DNA from: JAJFFW01 sp963922595
GTDB lineage: Bacteria > Pseudomonadota > Alphaproteobacteria > Caulobacterales > Parvularculaceae
Direction: 5' to 3'
Assembly (NCBI GenBank): GCA_963922595.1
Contig: CAWUIM010000015.1
Span: 1 to 54,667, forward strand
Length of the DNA stretch: 54,667 nt
Each line of letters starts with the position of its first letter. The stretch's first letter is position 1. The position numbers were made by a program, and so were the translations under genes. The notes beneath the pieces are model-generated. The model had not been told where the DNA came from. It saw only the letters and a list, made by a program, of their open reading frames with translations, and made no database searches. Positions 15,947 to 23,568 of the stretch are shown one piece after another.

Positions 15947-17539
15947 CTAGAGTTTCGGCGCTGCGCCCTTGACGTCCGCGTCTACGAACGCCTCGAAAAT
16001 CCGGAAATTTTCAACGAACATGCGCGCGAGTTTTTCCGCTTGTGCGTCAAAGTCATCCGCAGACGCCCAAGTGTTGCGCGGCCAGAGAATATTCTCGTCA
16101 ACGCCGTGAACTTGCGTGGGCACATCGAAGCCGAAAATCGGGTCCTGGCGCATCGGCGCGTCGTTGAGCGAGCCGTCGAGCGCCGCTGACAGCAACGCGC
16201 GCGTCGCCTGGATCGGCATGCGCGACCCGACGCCGTGCGGGCCGCCGGTCCAGCCGGTGTTGACGAGCCAGCATCCAACGTCATGGCGGTCGATTAATTC
16301 TCCGAGAAGGCGGCCATATTCCGATGGATGGCGCGGCATAAAGGGCGCGCCGAAGCATGTGGAGAACGTCGCCTGCGGTTCATTGCCGAGGCCCTTCTCG
16401 GTGCCCGCCACTTTCGCTGTGTAGCCGGAAAGGAACATGTACATCGCCTGCGGCGGCGTCAACTTCGCAATCGGCGGCATGACGCCGAACGCGTCGCAGG
16501 TGAGCATGATGATGTTTTTCGGCTGAACGGTGCGGCCGGTGAGGCTTGCGTTCGGGATATAGTGGATCGGATAAGCGCCGCGCGAGTTCTCGGCGAGCGT
16601 TGCATCGTCGAGGTCAAGGGCGCGTGTCGCCGGATCCATCACCACATTTTCGAGGACCGTGCCAAAACGTTTCGTGGTGGCGAAAATCTCCGGTTCGGCT
16701 TCTTTGGACAGGCGGATCATTTTGGCGTAACAGCCGCCTTCGAAATTGAAGAGACCGTTCGGGCCCCAGCCATGTTCATCGTCGCCGATCAGCGTCCGGT
16801 CTGGGTCTGCAGAAAGCGTTGTTTTGCCGGTCCCTGAAAGGCCGAAAAAGATCGCCGGGTCATCCTTTTCGCCCACGTTGACCGAGCAATGCATCGGCAT
16901 GATTTGCTTAGGCGGCAGGAGATAATTTAAAATGGTGAATACGGACTTTTTCATCTCGCCGGCGTAGGATGTGCCGCCAATCAGAACAAAGCGCCGCGTG
17001 AAATCGACGGCGATCACTGTTTTTGAGGCGCAGCCGTGCCGGTCGGGATCAGCTTCAAAGCCGGGCAGGTCAACAATTGTGAAATCAGGAGAAACGTTGC
17101 GCTCCGACATCTCAGGCCGGATAAGGAGGTGTTGAATAAACAATCCATGCCAGGCGAGTTCAGTGAAGACGCGCACTTTGACATGGTGCTCAGGATCGGC
17201 GCCGCCTCTTAAATCCTGTGAAAAAAGATCACGGTGCGACGCATATTCGAGCATATCATCATAGAGGGCCGCAAATTGATCGCTTGTGATCGACTTGTTT
17301 GCGTCCCACCAAACCGCGCCGGCGGTCTCGTCGTCGCGGACGATAAATTTATCCTGCGCCGAACGGCCCGTGTGTTCGCCTGTTTTCACAACGAGCGGTC
17401 CGTGAGCGGCTACTTCCCCTTCACGGCGGCGAACAGCTTCCTGGAACAGCACTTCAGCGGCGAGATTGCGCATGTGGTTTGGCGATGCGTCATCAAACGA
17501 CGACAGACCCGCCGAAGCGGGTTCTAATGATGCACTCAT
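15947..17539 (-). CDS. pckA: Phosphoenolpyruvate carboxykinase (ATP)
   Basis: Converts oxaloacetate and ATP to PEP, the entry to gluconeogenesis. The 530-residue protein carries GGTSYAGEMKKSVFTILNYL (PEPCK substrate region), the kinase-1a P-loop FFGLSGTGKTTLSADPDR, the kinase-2 region LIGDDEHGW, and TGWTGGPHGVGSRM. These identify the ATP-dependent class. The start ATG at 17539 follows GGGAGGACG. The untranslated leader contains a strong hairpin (17576-17603), a possible regulatory element. It converges with grpE. Confidence 0.97.
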   Translation of the reverse strand: MSASLEPASAGLSSFDDASPNHMRNLAAEVLFQEAVRRREGEVAAHGPLVVKTGEHTGRSAQDKFIVRDDETAGAVWWDANKSITSDQFAALYDDMLEYASHRDLFSQDLRGGADPEHHVKVRVFTELAWHGLFIQHLLIRPEMSERNVSPDFTIVDLPGFEADPDRHGCASKTVIAVDFTRRFVLIGGTSYAGEMKKSVFTILNYLLPPKQIMPMHCSVNVGEKDDPAIFFGLSGTGKTTLSADPDRTLIGDDEHGWGPNGLFNFEGGCYAKMIRLSKEAEPEIFATTKRFGTVLENVVMDPATRALDLDDATLAENSRGAYPIHYIPNASLTGRTVQPKNIIMLTCDAFGVMPPIAKLTPPQAMYMFLSGYTAKVAGTEKGLGNEPQATFSTCFGAPFMPRHPSEYGRLLGELIDRHDVGCWLVNTGWTGGPHGVGSRMPIQATRALLSAALDGSLNDAPMRQDPIFGFDVPTQVHGVDENILWPRNTWASADDFDAQAEKLARMFVENFRIFEAFVDADVKGAAPKL

Positions 17540-17575
17540 AAAAAACGTCCTCCCGAGACGATGGCCGTCTGGCCT

Positions 17576-17603
17576 GCCGCACGCGGTCGCATCGTCGTGC
17601 GGC
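17576..17603 (-). promoter_or_regulatory. Perfect 8-bp stem in the pckA leader
   Basis: GCCGCACG (17576-17583) and CGTGCGGC (17596-17603) are perfect complements around a 12-base loop, starting 37 bases upstream of the pckA start. It could be an RNA hairpin in the leader or a spaced operator. No T-run follows on the pckA strand. Confidence 0.5.
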
Positions 17604-17681
17604 GACTAACGCCCGTTGAATAGTGCAAAATCCGGGCGAAAGCGAGCCCCCCGCGGCGGCTGGCGCGGCTTGCGGCGGCCG

Positions 17682-17694
17682 TGACATCATGTCA
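17682..17694 (+). promoter_or_regulatory. 13-bp palindrome upstream of the M28 peptidase gene
   Basis: TGACAT-C-ATGTCA is a perfect dyad centred about 39 bases before the ATG at 17727. The compact form with a one-base centre looks like a dimeric repressor site. The regulator is not known from the window. Confidence 0.45.
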
Positions 17695-17726
17695 GACCCC
17701 CGATTAACCAAAAGACGGAGGCTTCA

Positions 17727-19436
17727 ATGGGCTATTCAAGACATTTTCTAGGCGTCGCCGCCTTGGCTTTGGCCGCATCCTGCGGGCAGTCGGATGATAC
17801 AGCGCCGCCGCCGCAAGCGGAAACGCCACCGGCGGATGAGCCCGCATCGGTTGAGCCTTCCGATGATCAAGCGTCCGTGGCGTCGGCGGCTGATCTCATT
17901 AAGCATATCAAAATGCTCGCTTCCGATGAGTTTGAAGGCCGCGCGCCCGGAACCGATGGCGGGGATAAAACCCGCGAATACATCGCAGCGGAATATGAAC
18001 GGATCGGCGTTCAGCAGGTCAATGGAAGCTACTTCCAGAAAGTTCCCATGGTGGAGGCGACGCTCGATCCCGATCAATCAAGCTTTGAGGTGAACGGCGA
18101 GGCGCTCGAATACAAGGTGGACGTGGTCTACTGGACGAAGCGTGTTCAGGAAGATGTTTCGATTGAAGACACTGATATGGTGTTTGTCGGCTACGGCGTC
18201 GTGGCCCCGGAGTATGACTGGAACGATTATGACGGCGTCGATGTGACCGGCAAAACCGTGGTGATGCTCGTCAACGATCCGGGGTTTGCAACGCAAGACC
18301 CGGATGTCTTCAACGGCAACGCCATGACCTATTACGGTCGGTGGACTTACAAATATGAAGAGGCGGCGCGCCAGGGCGCAGCGGGCGCGCTCATCATTCA
18401 TGATACGGCGCCGGCGGCCTATGGCTGGGGCGTTGTGGAAGGCAGCTGGTCGGGATCGCAACTGGATCTGGAGCGGGCCAATGGCGGCGCCGACCGCGTC
18501 GGCGTTGAGGGATGGCTTTCCAATGAGGCGGCGCGCTCGCTCCTCTCGAATGCTGGCCTTGATCTCGACGCGCTGATGGAAGGCGCGAAAACCAGCGGCT
18601 TTGAGCCGGTGGAAATTCCGAACACCAAAGCGTCGGCCACGTTGAAAACAAAAATCATCAAGAGCGAAGACGCAAATGTTCTGGGCGTTCTGCCCGGCGC
18701 TGAGGCGCCTGATGAATATGTTCTTTATATGGGGCATTGGGATCATCTTGGGGTGAACCCGACCGTTGAAGGCGACGACAAGATTTTTAACGGCGCTGTC
18801 GACAACGCCACTGGCATCGCAGCGATTCTCGAAATCGCAGAGGCGTTCGCTAATGCGGAGGAAAAACCGCGCCGTTCAATTTTGTTCGCAGCGGTCACAG
18901 CCGAAGAGTCCGGTCTTTTGGGCTCAGCTTATATGGCTGAAGATCCGCCAGTGCCGTTGAAAGATATCGTCGGCGGCATCAATATTGACGCATTGCTTCC
19001 GACCCCCGGCACCAAGGATATGATTGTGGTCGGCTACGGCGCGTCGCAACTGGAAGATATTCTCACAACGGCGGCGGCGAAATACGGAAGAATGCTGCGT
19101 CCGGACGCTGAGCCCGAAAAGGGATATTTCTATCGCTCCGACCATATCTCATTAGCGAAGAAGGGCGTGCCGATGTTGTACGCCGACAGCGGCATTGATT
19201 TCCGTGAAGGCGGCGAGGCGGCTGGTAAAGCTTTCGGCGAAGACTACACAGCCAACCGTTACCACAAGCCGGCGGACGCATTCGACGAAGGCTGGAATAT
19301 GGAAGGGATCATCGAGACTGTGGGTATCCTTTACGATACCGGCGCTCAAATCGCTTACTCGGACGAGTGGCCGAACTGGTACGAAGGAAACGAATTCCGC
19401 GCGTTGCGCGACGCCCAAAGGGCCTCTGGCGAATAG
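17727..19436 (+). CDS. M28-family zinc peptidase, lipoprotein
   Basis: A 569-residue exported peptidase. The N-terminus has a signal peptide ending in LAASC (lipobox), then a Pro/Glu/Ala-rich linker to about residue 55. The catalytic domain is split by a PA-type insert (about residues 130-300). Zinc-site segments are present: YMGHWDHLGV (about 335-345), NGAVDNATGIA, the catalytic AVTAEESGLLGS (about 390), GGINIDALLP (about 420) and FYRSDHISLAKKGVPML (about 472). M28 enzymes of this form are aminopeptidases or carboxypeptidases; the exact activity is unknown. A GGAGG ribosome site precedes the ATG, and a strong terminator follows. Confidence 0.92.
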   Translation: MGYSRHFLGVAALALAASCGQSDDTAPPPQAETPPADEPASVEPSDDQASVASAADLIKHIKMLASDEFEGRAPGTDGGDKTREYIAAEYERIGVQQVNGSYFQKVPMVEATLDPDQSSFEVNGEALEYKVDVVYWTKRVQEDVSIEDTDMVFVGYGVVAPEYDWNDYDGVDVTGKTVVMLVNDPGFATQDPDVFNGNAMTYYGRWTYKYEEAARQGAAGALIIHDTAPAAYGWGVVEGSWSGSQLDLERANGGADRVGVEGWLSNEAARSLLSNAGLDLDALMEGAKTSGFEPVEIPNTKASATLKTKIIKSEDANVLGVLPGAEAPDEYVLYMGHWDHLGVNPTVEGDDKIFNGAVDNATGIAAILEIAEAFANAEEKPRRSILFAAVTAEESGLLGSAYMAEDPPVPLKDIVGGINIDALLPTPGTKDMIVVGYGASQLEDILTTAAAKYGRMLRPDAEPEKGYFYRSDHISLAKKGVPMLYADSGIDFREGGEAAGKAFGEDYTANRYHKPADAFDEGWNMEGIIETVGILYDTGAQIAYSDEWPNWYEGNEFRALRDAQRASGE

Positions 19437-19458
19437 GCTGAAACCACTAAAATCTTCG

Positions 19459-19487
19459 GAACGGCGCCCTTGGGGCGCCGTTCTTTT
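19459..19487 (+). terminator. Rho-independent terminator after the M28 peptidase gene
   Basis: GAACGGCGCC pairs with GGCGCCGTTC (10 bp, extendable by one C-G pair) around a tiny loop and is followed by TTTT. It lies 22 bases past the stop codon and ends the peptidase transcript before the exosortase region. Confidence 0.88.
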
Positions 19488-19536
19488 AAGGAATTCATAA
19501 AGCGTTTCTTAAGCTTGGTGCGGTCATTTTGGGCCC

Positions 19537-19797
19537 ATGAGTACGCTTTTTGATCTCTTGTCAGTCAGCCTGTTTATCGCGACGGCCGCGATGTTTTTTT
19601 TGCGGTTCAGACATGAGGATCCGCCGTTAGCGCCGTATCTCATTATCTCGCTTGTGTGCGCTGTGGGCAATTGGCTCGGAAATCACGGCGGCGGCGTATG
19701 GGCGGTCGCCCTTCTAATCGCCGCTTCATTCCTGCTCATGCATATCGCAAGTCAGCCCTATCCCGACGAAAATAGTGAGGCCGGCGGGCGGCCTTAA
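19537..19797 (+). CDS. XrtV sorting system accessory protein-like small membrane protein
   Basis: An 86-residue protein with two to three hydrophobic segments (residues about 5-22, 32-48 and 54-72) and the motif CAVGNWLGNHGGGVWAVALLI between them. Size, topology and the N-x-LGN-x(2-4)-G pattern match small proteins encoded near V-type exosortases. Its position beside a PEPxxWA-CTERM gene and a few kilobases from an exosortase supports this. Its 3' 62 bases overlap the end of the CTERM gene on the other strand. The molecular role is unknown. The ribosome site is weak. Confidence 0.65.
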   Translation: MSTLFDLLSVSLFIATAAMFFLRFRHEDPPLAPYLIISLVCAVGNWLGNHGGGVWAVALLIAASFLLMHIASQPYPDENSEAGGRP

Positions 19798-20389
19798 GCC
19801 GCCACGCGGCGAACCAGAATCCGACAATCATCATCGCCCAGGTTGACGGTTCCGGCGTCGGGGCCGTGACATTCGTCACTTCGTCATCCACCTCGACAAA
19901 GTCGACTTCTGCTCCGGATGGGTTTCCTGCGGAAAAAATATTTGTGATTTCGATATAATCGCATCCGCCGAACGCCCGGCAGCCGCGCTGAAACAGGTTG
20001 TTAAAGCTTCGCGACGTACCGGCGCGGATAAACCCTTGCGCCCTGGAAAAGAGCGGCGACCCGTTGTTGAAAGACCCGATACGAACAAATAGCCAGGAAA
20101 CGCCTGAAGTGGGCGGGACCGTGAAGATAGAAACGTTGCCGCCGCGAGACGTTGCAAAGGGTTGGTCAAAGTTCAGCGCAAGCGTTTCGCCGAATGTCAG
20201 GCTGACGCCCGCATTGTCTCCCGCGGTCGATAATGCGGTTAGATCGGTGGCGCTAATGAAGTCGGGTTGTGAGTAAGTCGCTGTCGCCGCCGCCGCTGGA
20301 GCGGCGGCGCCTGTAAAAATCATGACCGACAGCGCCACAACCAACGCGATAGGCGTCAAAAATCCTGCTATCTGTCTGTATAGGTTCAT
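19736..20389 (-). CDS. PEPxxWA-CTERM sorting-domain protein
   Basis: A 217-residue secreted protein: signal peptide at residues 1-36 (hydrophobic core, then AAPAAAAATATYS), a beta-rich middle with two Cys (RGCRAFGGCDY), and a C-terminal tripartite signal of PEPSTWAMMIVGF (Pro179-Glu180-Pro181), hydrophobic helix and basic cluster RLKAARR. This is the PEPxxWA class handled by exosortase V. About 14 residues follow the basic cluster (PHYFRRDRADLRYA), longer than usual, and they fall in the overlap with the gene at 19537-19797. It is divergent from the glycosyltransferase gene, with palindromes in the shared gap. Substrate of the linked exosortase by inference. Confidence 0.85.
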   Translation of the reverse strand: MNLYRQIAGFLTPIALVVALSVMIFTGAAAPAAAATATYSQPDFISATDLTALSTAGDNAGVSLTFGETLALNFDQPFATSRGGNVSIFTVPPTSGVSWLFVRIGSFNNGSPLFSRAQGFIRAGTSRSFNNLFQRGCRAFGGCDYIEITNIFSAGNPSGAEVDFVEVDDEVTNVTAPTPEPSTWAMMIVGFWFAAWRLKAARRPHYFRRDRADLRYA

Positions 20390-20409
20390 TTTTATCTATC
20401 TGCTTTAAC

Positions 20410-20446
20410 CATTCGAAATGTTCCAATGGTCAAAGTAATTCGAATG
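20410..20446. promoter_or_regulatory. Spaced inverted repeat in the divergent exosortase-locus promoter region
   Basis: CATTCGAA (20410-20417) and TTCGAATG (20439-20446) are perfect inverted copies about three helical turns apart (29 bases start to start). They lie between the PEPxxWA-CTERM gene and the first glycosyltransferase gene, so they could bind a regulator controlling both. Confidence 0.45.
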
Positions 20447-20463
20447 ATATTGAGCTTGCTCGA

Positions 20464-20478
20464 TTAATCTCGGATTAA
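20464..20478. promoter_or_regulatory. Palindrome just upstream of the first glycosyltransferase start
   Basis: TTAATC-tcg-GATTAA is a perfect 6-bp dyad ending 5 bases before the GTG start at 20484. A third GATTA follows (20479-20482 region), so the start is crowded by GATTA repeats in place of a good ribosome site. Binding here would block transcription or translation of the operon. Confidence 0.45.
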
Positions 20479-20483
20479 GATTA

Positions 20484-21764
20484 GTGGTAAAAACCGCCCA
20501 GAACGTCGCGCGTCACGACGCCGATGACGAACTTGTTGACGCCGACGATGTGCGGTTGGGGCGAGCGCGCCGCCGCCCGCACGCCGTGATTGTCGTTGAA
20601 AATATGACAGTGCCGCCGGACCGGCGCGTGTGGCAACAGGCGCGCGCCTTGCGCAACGAAGGCTGGCGCGTGAGTGTCGTCACGCCGAAAACGCAACGGT
20701 ACCCGAACGGTTTTGAGACAATCGACGGCATCAACATCTATCGACATAACCTGCCATTAGAGGCGCGGCGTATCGCGTCCTATGCCGTGGAATATACGGC
20801 GGCGATCGCCCATGAAATCCGCCTACTGCTGAAAATTGGCCTCGGCGATATCGACGTTATCCAGATCTGCAATCCGCCTGATTTTCTTTTCCTGCCGGCG
20901 CTGATCGCCAAAAAGTTTGGCGGCGCAAAGGTGGTTTTTGATCATCATGATCTGACGCCTGAATTATTGGTGGAGAAGACAGGCAAGCGTAACGGTCCGT
21001 TATTGCGGTTCGCGCGGTGGGCTGAACGCCAGACATTTCGTGTCGCAGACGAGGTGATCTCCACAAATTCAGCCTTTCGCGCCCGCGCCATTGAGCACGG
21101 GAAGAAGCCGGAAAATGCGGTCACGATTGTTTATTCAAGCCCGGACCTGACGAAACTCCCGCCCACGCCGCGGCCCAATCCTGCATTGAAAAAGGGCGCC
21201 GAAAACCTTCTGCTCTGGGTTGGCGTGATGGGCTCGCAGGACGGCCTCGGTCTGGTGTTGAATGCGATCGCGAAATTGAAATTTCTGCCGGGCGGCGAAA
21301 AATTTCACCTGCTTCTGGCTGGCGACGGTCCTGAGCGGCAAGCGATGGAGCAGCATGCGGATCAGTTGGGGCTGACGAATGACGTAACGTTTGCGGGGTT
21401 CCTCCATGGCGATGACCTGGCTGAGGCGTTTGCAACCGCGGACATCGGATTGGGGTCAGATCCGAAAAATTCGTTTAACGATCGATTGGCCATGAACAAA
21501 GTGCTGGAATACATGGCGTACGAATTGCCGATCGCCATGTTTGATCTGGTGGAGTGCAAAAAAATTGCGGGGGACGCTGCGCTCTATGCGGCGAATAATG
21601 ATCCGGCTGCGTTAGCGGCGAACATCTCTAACCTCATTCAGTCTCCGAACACGCGGCGCGTCATGGGTCAGCGCGGACACGCAAGGTTGAAGATGCGATA
21701 TTCCTGGGACCTGCAAAAGGAACACTACCTTAGTGTCTTCGATAGACTCTATAAATCAGCGTGA
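20484..21764 (+). CDS. Glycosyltransferase family 4 (GT-B fold)
   Basis: A 426-residue cytoplasmic sugar transferase. Visible parts are the N-terminal Rossmann half with VIVVENMTVPPDRRVWQQAR, VIQICNPPDFLFLPA and VVFDHHDLTPE, and the C-terminal nucleotide-sugar half with LLWVGVMGSQDGLGLVLNAI, LLLAGDGPERQAME and NDRLAMNKVLEYMAYELPI. The last contains the Glu of the usual E-x7-E type region. This type is common in exopolysaccharide loci. It starts with GTG at 20484 with no good ribosome site, and its 3' end overlaps the next transferase by 32 bases. First gene of the proposed exosortase/EPS operon. Confidence 0.9.
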   Translation: MVKTAQNVARHDADDELVDADDVRLGRARRRPHAVIVVENMTVPPDRRVWQQARALRNEGWRVSVVTPKTQRYPNGFETIDGINIYRHNLPLEARRIASYAVEYTAAIAHEIRLLLKIGLGDIDVIQICNPPDFLFLPALIAKKFGGAKVVFDHHDLTPELLVEKTGKRNGPLLRFARWAERQTFRVADEVISTNSAFRARAIEHGKKPENAVTIVYSSPDLTKLPPTPRPNPALKKGAENLLLWVGVMGSQDGLGLVLNAIAKLKFLPGGEKFHLLLAGDGPERQAMEQHADQLGLTNDVTFAGFLHGDDLAEAFATADIGLGSDPKNSFNDRLAMNKVLEYMAYELPIAMFDLVECKKIAGDAALYAANNDPAALAANISNLIQSPNTRRVMGQRGHARLKMRYSWDLQKEHYLSVFDRLYKSA

Positions 21765-22629
21765 TCGCCAGCCGTTCGTCAGCGTTCTCGTTCCGCACTA
21801 CAACGATCTTGCGGGGCTGGAGCAATGCCTGGAGAGCCTTACGGCGCAGACATACGCTGCTGATGATTTTGAAGTCATCGTTGCGGACAATGATACGCCG
21901 GGCGGGGTTGATGCTTTGGCGGCGAGATTTCCGGGCGTAAATTTCCTCACGGTGCGTGAGCGCGGGGCTGCGATTGCGCGCAACAAAGCGATGTCGGCGG
22001 CGCGGGGCGAGATTTTCGCGTTCATCGATGCAGATTGCGTCGCCGACCGCCAATGGATCGAAATCGGCGTCGCGAGCATGAACGCCGCTGACTATGCGGG
22101 CGGCCATATTGAAGTCACATATTGGGAATCCGGAAGACCTTCGGCCACAGAAGCGTTCGAGAAAGTGTTCGGGTTTCGGCAAGCTTGGTATCTAAAACGT
22201 AAACGGTTTTCCGCCACAGCGAATTTGTTCGTTCGCCGTGAGGTCGCCGAAGCGATTGGACCATTTCGCAACGAAATCGCCGAGGATCTCGATTGGGGTA
22301 ACCGCGCGGATTCGTTGGGGTTTCGTTTATTTTTTAACGCTAAACAAATCGTCAACCATCCTGCGCGCAAGGATTGGAACGCTCTGGTCGCAAAATGGGA
22401 CAGGCTAACGAAAGAGCGTTGGAGCGGGTTCGGACAACCCGGATTAATCCGACGCGCGATGTGGACCGGTCTTGCTGCGGCGACGGCGCTTTCAGCGGGA
22501 CCCCACATGTGGACGGTGCTGACAAGCCGGAAGCTTGACCGGCTGCAAGACAAAGTTGCTGCGATCGGCGTGCTTATTCGCATCCGGCTGTGGCGCGCGC
22601 GGCGAATGCTTTCGCTGCTGACGGCGTAA
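21733..22629 (+). CDS. Glycosyltransferase family 2 (GT-A fold)
   Basis: A 298-residue transferase with VSVLVPHYNDLAGLEQCLESL at the start, VIVADNDTPGG, RGAAIARNKAMSAARGEI and the metal-binding IDADC (DxD-type). The acceptor region contains NEIAEDLDWGNRADSLGF, the ED motif of GT2 enzymes. The C-terminus has a hydrophobic segment that may touch the membrane. It starts at GTG 21733 inside the end of the previous gene (32-base overlap), so translation is likely coupled. Confidence 0.88.
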   Translation: MSSIDSINQRDRQPFVSVLVPHYNDLAGLEQCLESLTAQTYAADDFEVIVADNDTPGGVDALAARFPGVNFLTVRERGAAIARNKAMSAARGEIFAFIDADCVADRQWIEIGVASMNAADYAGGHIEVTYWESGRPSATEAFEKVFGFRQAWYLKRKRFSATANLFVRREVAEAIGPFRNEIAEDLDWGNRADSLGFRLFFNAKQIVNHPARKDWNALVAKWDRLTKERWSGFGQPGLIRRAMWTGLAAATALSAGPHMWTVLTSRKLDRLQDKVAAIGVLIRIRLWRARRMLSLLTA

Positions 22630-22662
22630 TTTCCCCGCAGGGTCGGGGCAGGAGTTAATTGT

Positions 22663-23556
22663 ATGCGTACGGCGCAAGTTTCGGTTTTGTTTTTCTGCGT
22701 TTTTGCCAGCGCCGTTTTTGCCTCACAAAGCGCCCATGCGCGTCCGGCGGCGAAAACCGTAGAGAGCGGGAAGACGCAAGTCGTGGCGAAGGCGGCCGGC
22801 CGCGAGATTACGCTGACGGAACTGCATGTGGAAATGGCGCGTCTTAATTTATCGCCTAACGACCCAGCGTCCGAACGGATTGCCGTGGAGAATATCATTA
22901 ACCGCACGCTGCTTTCGCGCGCCGCCCGTGCGTCCAGTCTGCACCGACGCCCTGAAGCTCTGGTGCAAATGAAAGCCGCCCAGGAACAAGCCTTAGCTGA
23001 TCTTTATCTCGGCATCACGTCGCAGCCGCCGGAACCGACGCGACAGGAAGTTGAGGATTTCATTTCGGATAATCCAGCGCTGTTTGCAAAACGGCGCTCT
23101 TACGTTTTTTCTGTATTGAGCTTACCGACCGAAGCGTTTGACGAAGAAAAATTGACGCCGCTTTTTGATGAGACGCGCGACTTTGCAAAGCTTGAAAACA
23201 CGCTCCGAGTAAAGAACGTAGACTTTACCGTGTCGAACACCGCGCAACCATCGACCGCGTTTCCCGATGCGATCAGAAAGCAATTGGCGCAATATACCGT
23301 GAAGGACAACATCGTCTTGAAGGGCGAAAGCCAGACGCAAATCATGAAAATCATGAAGGCGCAGCCGTCGCCGTCGCAATCGTCGGAGTGGCCGGCGCTG
23401 GCGCGTCGTTTGATTCTCGATCAAGAAACACTGTTGCGCGCAGAGAAACTCGTCAAGCGGCTCCGCGAAGAGACGACCGTGAGCTACTACCGCGACACCG
23501 CAAAGCCGGTGGCGGTGGCGAGCGAGGCGGCGGCGCCCGCCATAATAAAGCCTTAG
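22663..23556 (+). CDS. epsD: EpsD-family peptidyl-prolyl isomerase-like protein
   Basis: A 297-residue exported protein with a signal peptide (to about residue 27, AHARPAAK). It has a SurA-like N-terminal region (VVAKAAGREITLTELHVEMA, ENIINRTLLSRAAR) and a helical segment before a weakly conserved parvulin-like part. EpsD proteins occur in exosortase-linked polysaccharide loci, named after Methylobacillus. Whether it isomerises proline is doubtful, because a clear parvulin active site is not visible. A good AGGAG ribosome site precedes the ATG. It is followed 12 bases later by epsF. Confidence 0.78.
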   Translation: MRTAQVSVLFFCVFASAVFASQSAHARPAAKTVESGKTQVVAKAAGREITLTELHVEMARLNLSPNDPASERIAVENIINRTLLSRAARASSLHRRPEALVQMKAAQEQALADLYLGITSQPPEPTRQEVEDFISDNPALFAKRRSYVFSVLSLPTEAFDEEKLTPLFDETRDFAKLENTLRVKNVDFTVSNTAQPSTAFPDAIRKQLAQYTVKDNIVLKGESQTQIMKIMKAQPSPSQSSEWPALARRLILDQETLLRAEKLVKRLREETTVSYYRDTAKPVAVASEAAAPAIIKP

Positions 23557-23568
23557 CGAGAGGCACGG

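Noticed and set aside
22092..22907. 271-codon open frame on the minus strand over the GT2 and epsD genes
   Set aside because: It spans two well-supported genes and their boundary and shows no domain; GC-rich DNA gives such frames often.
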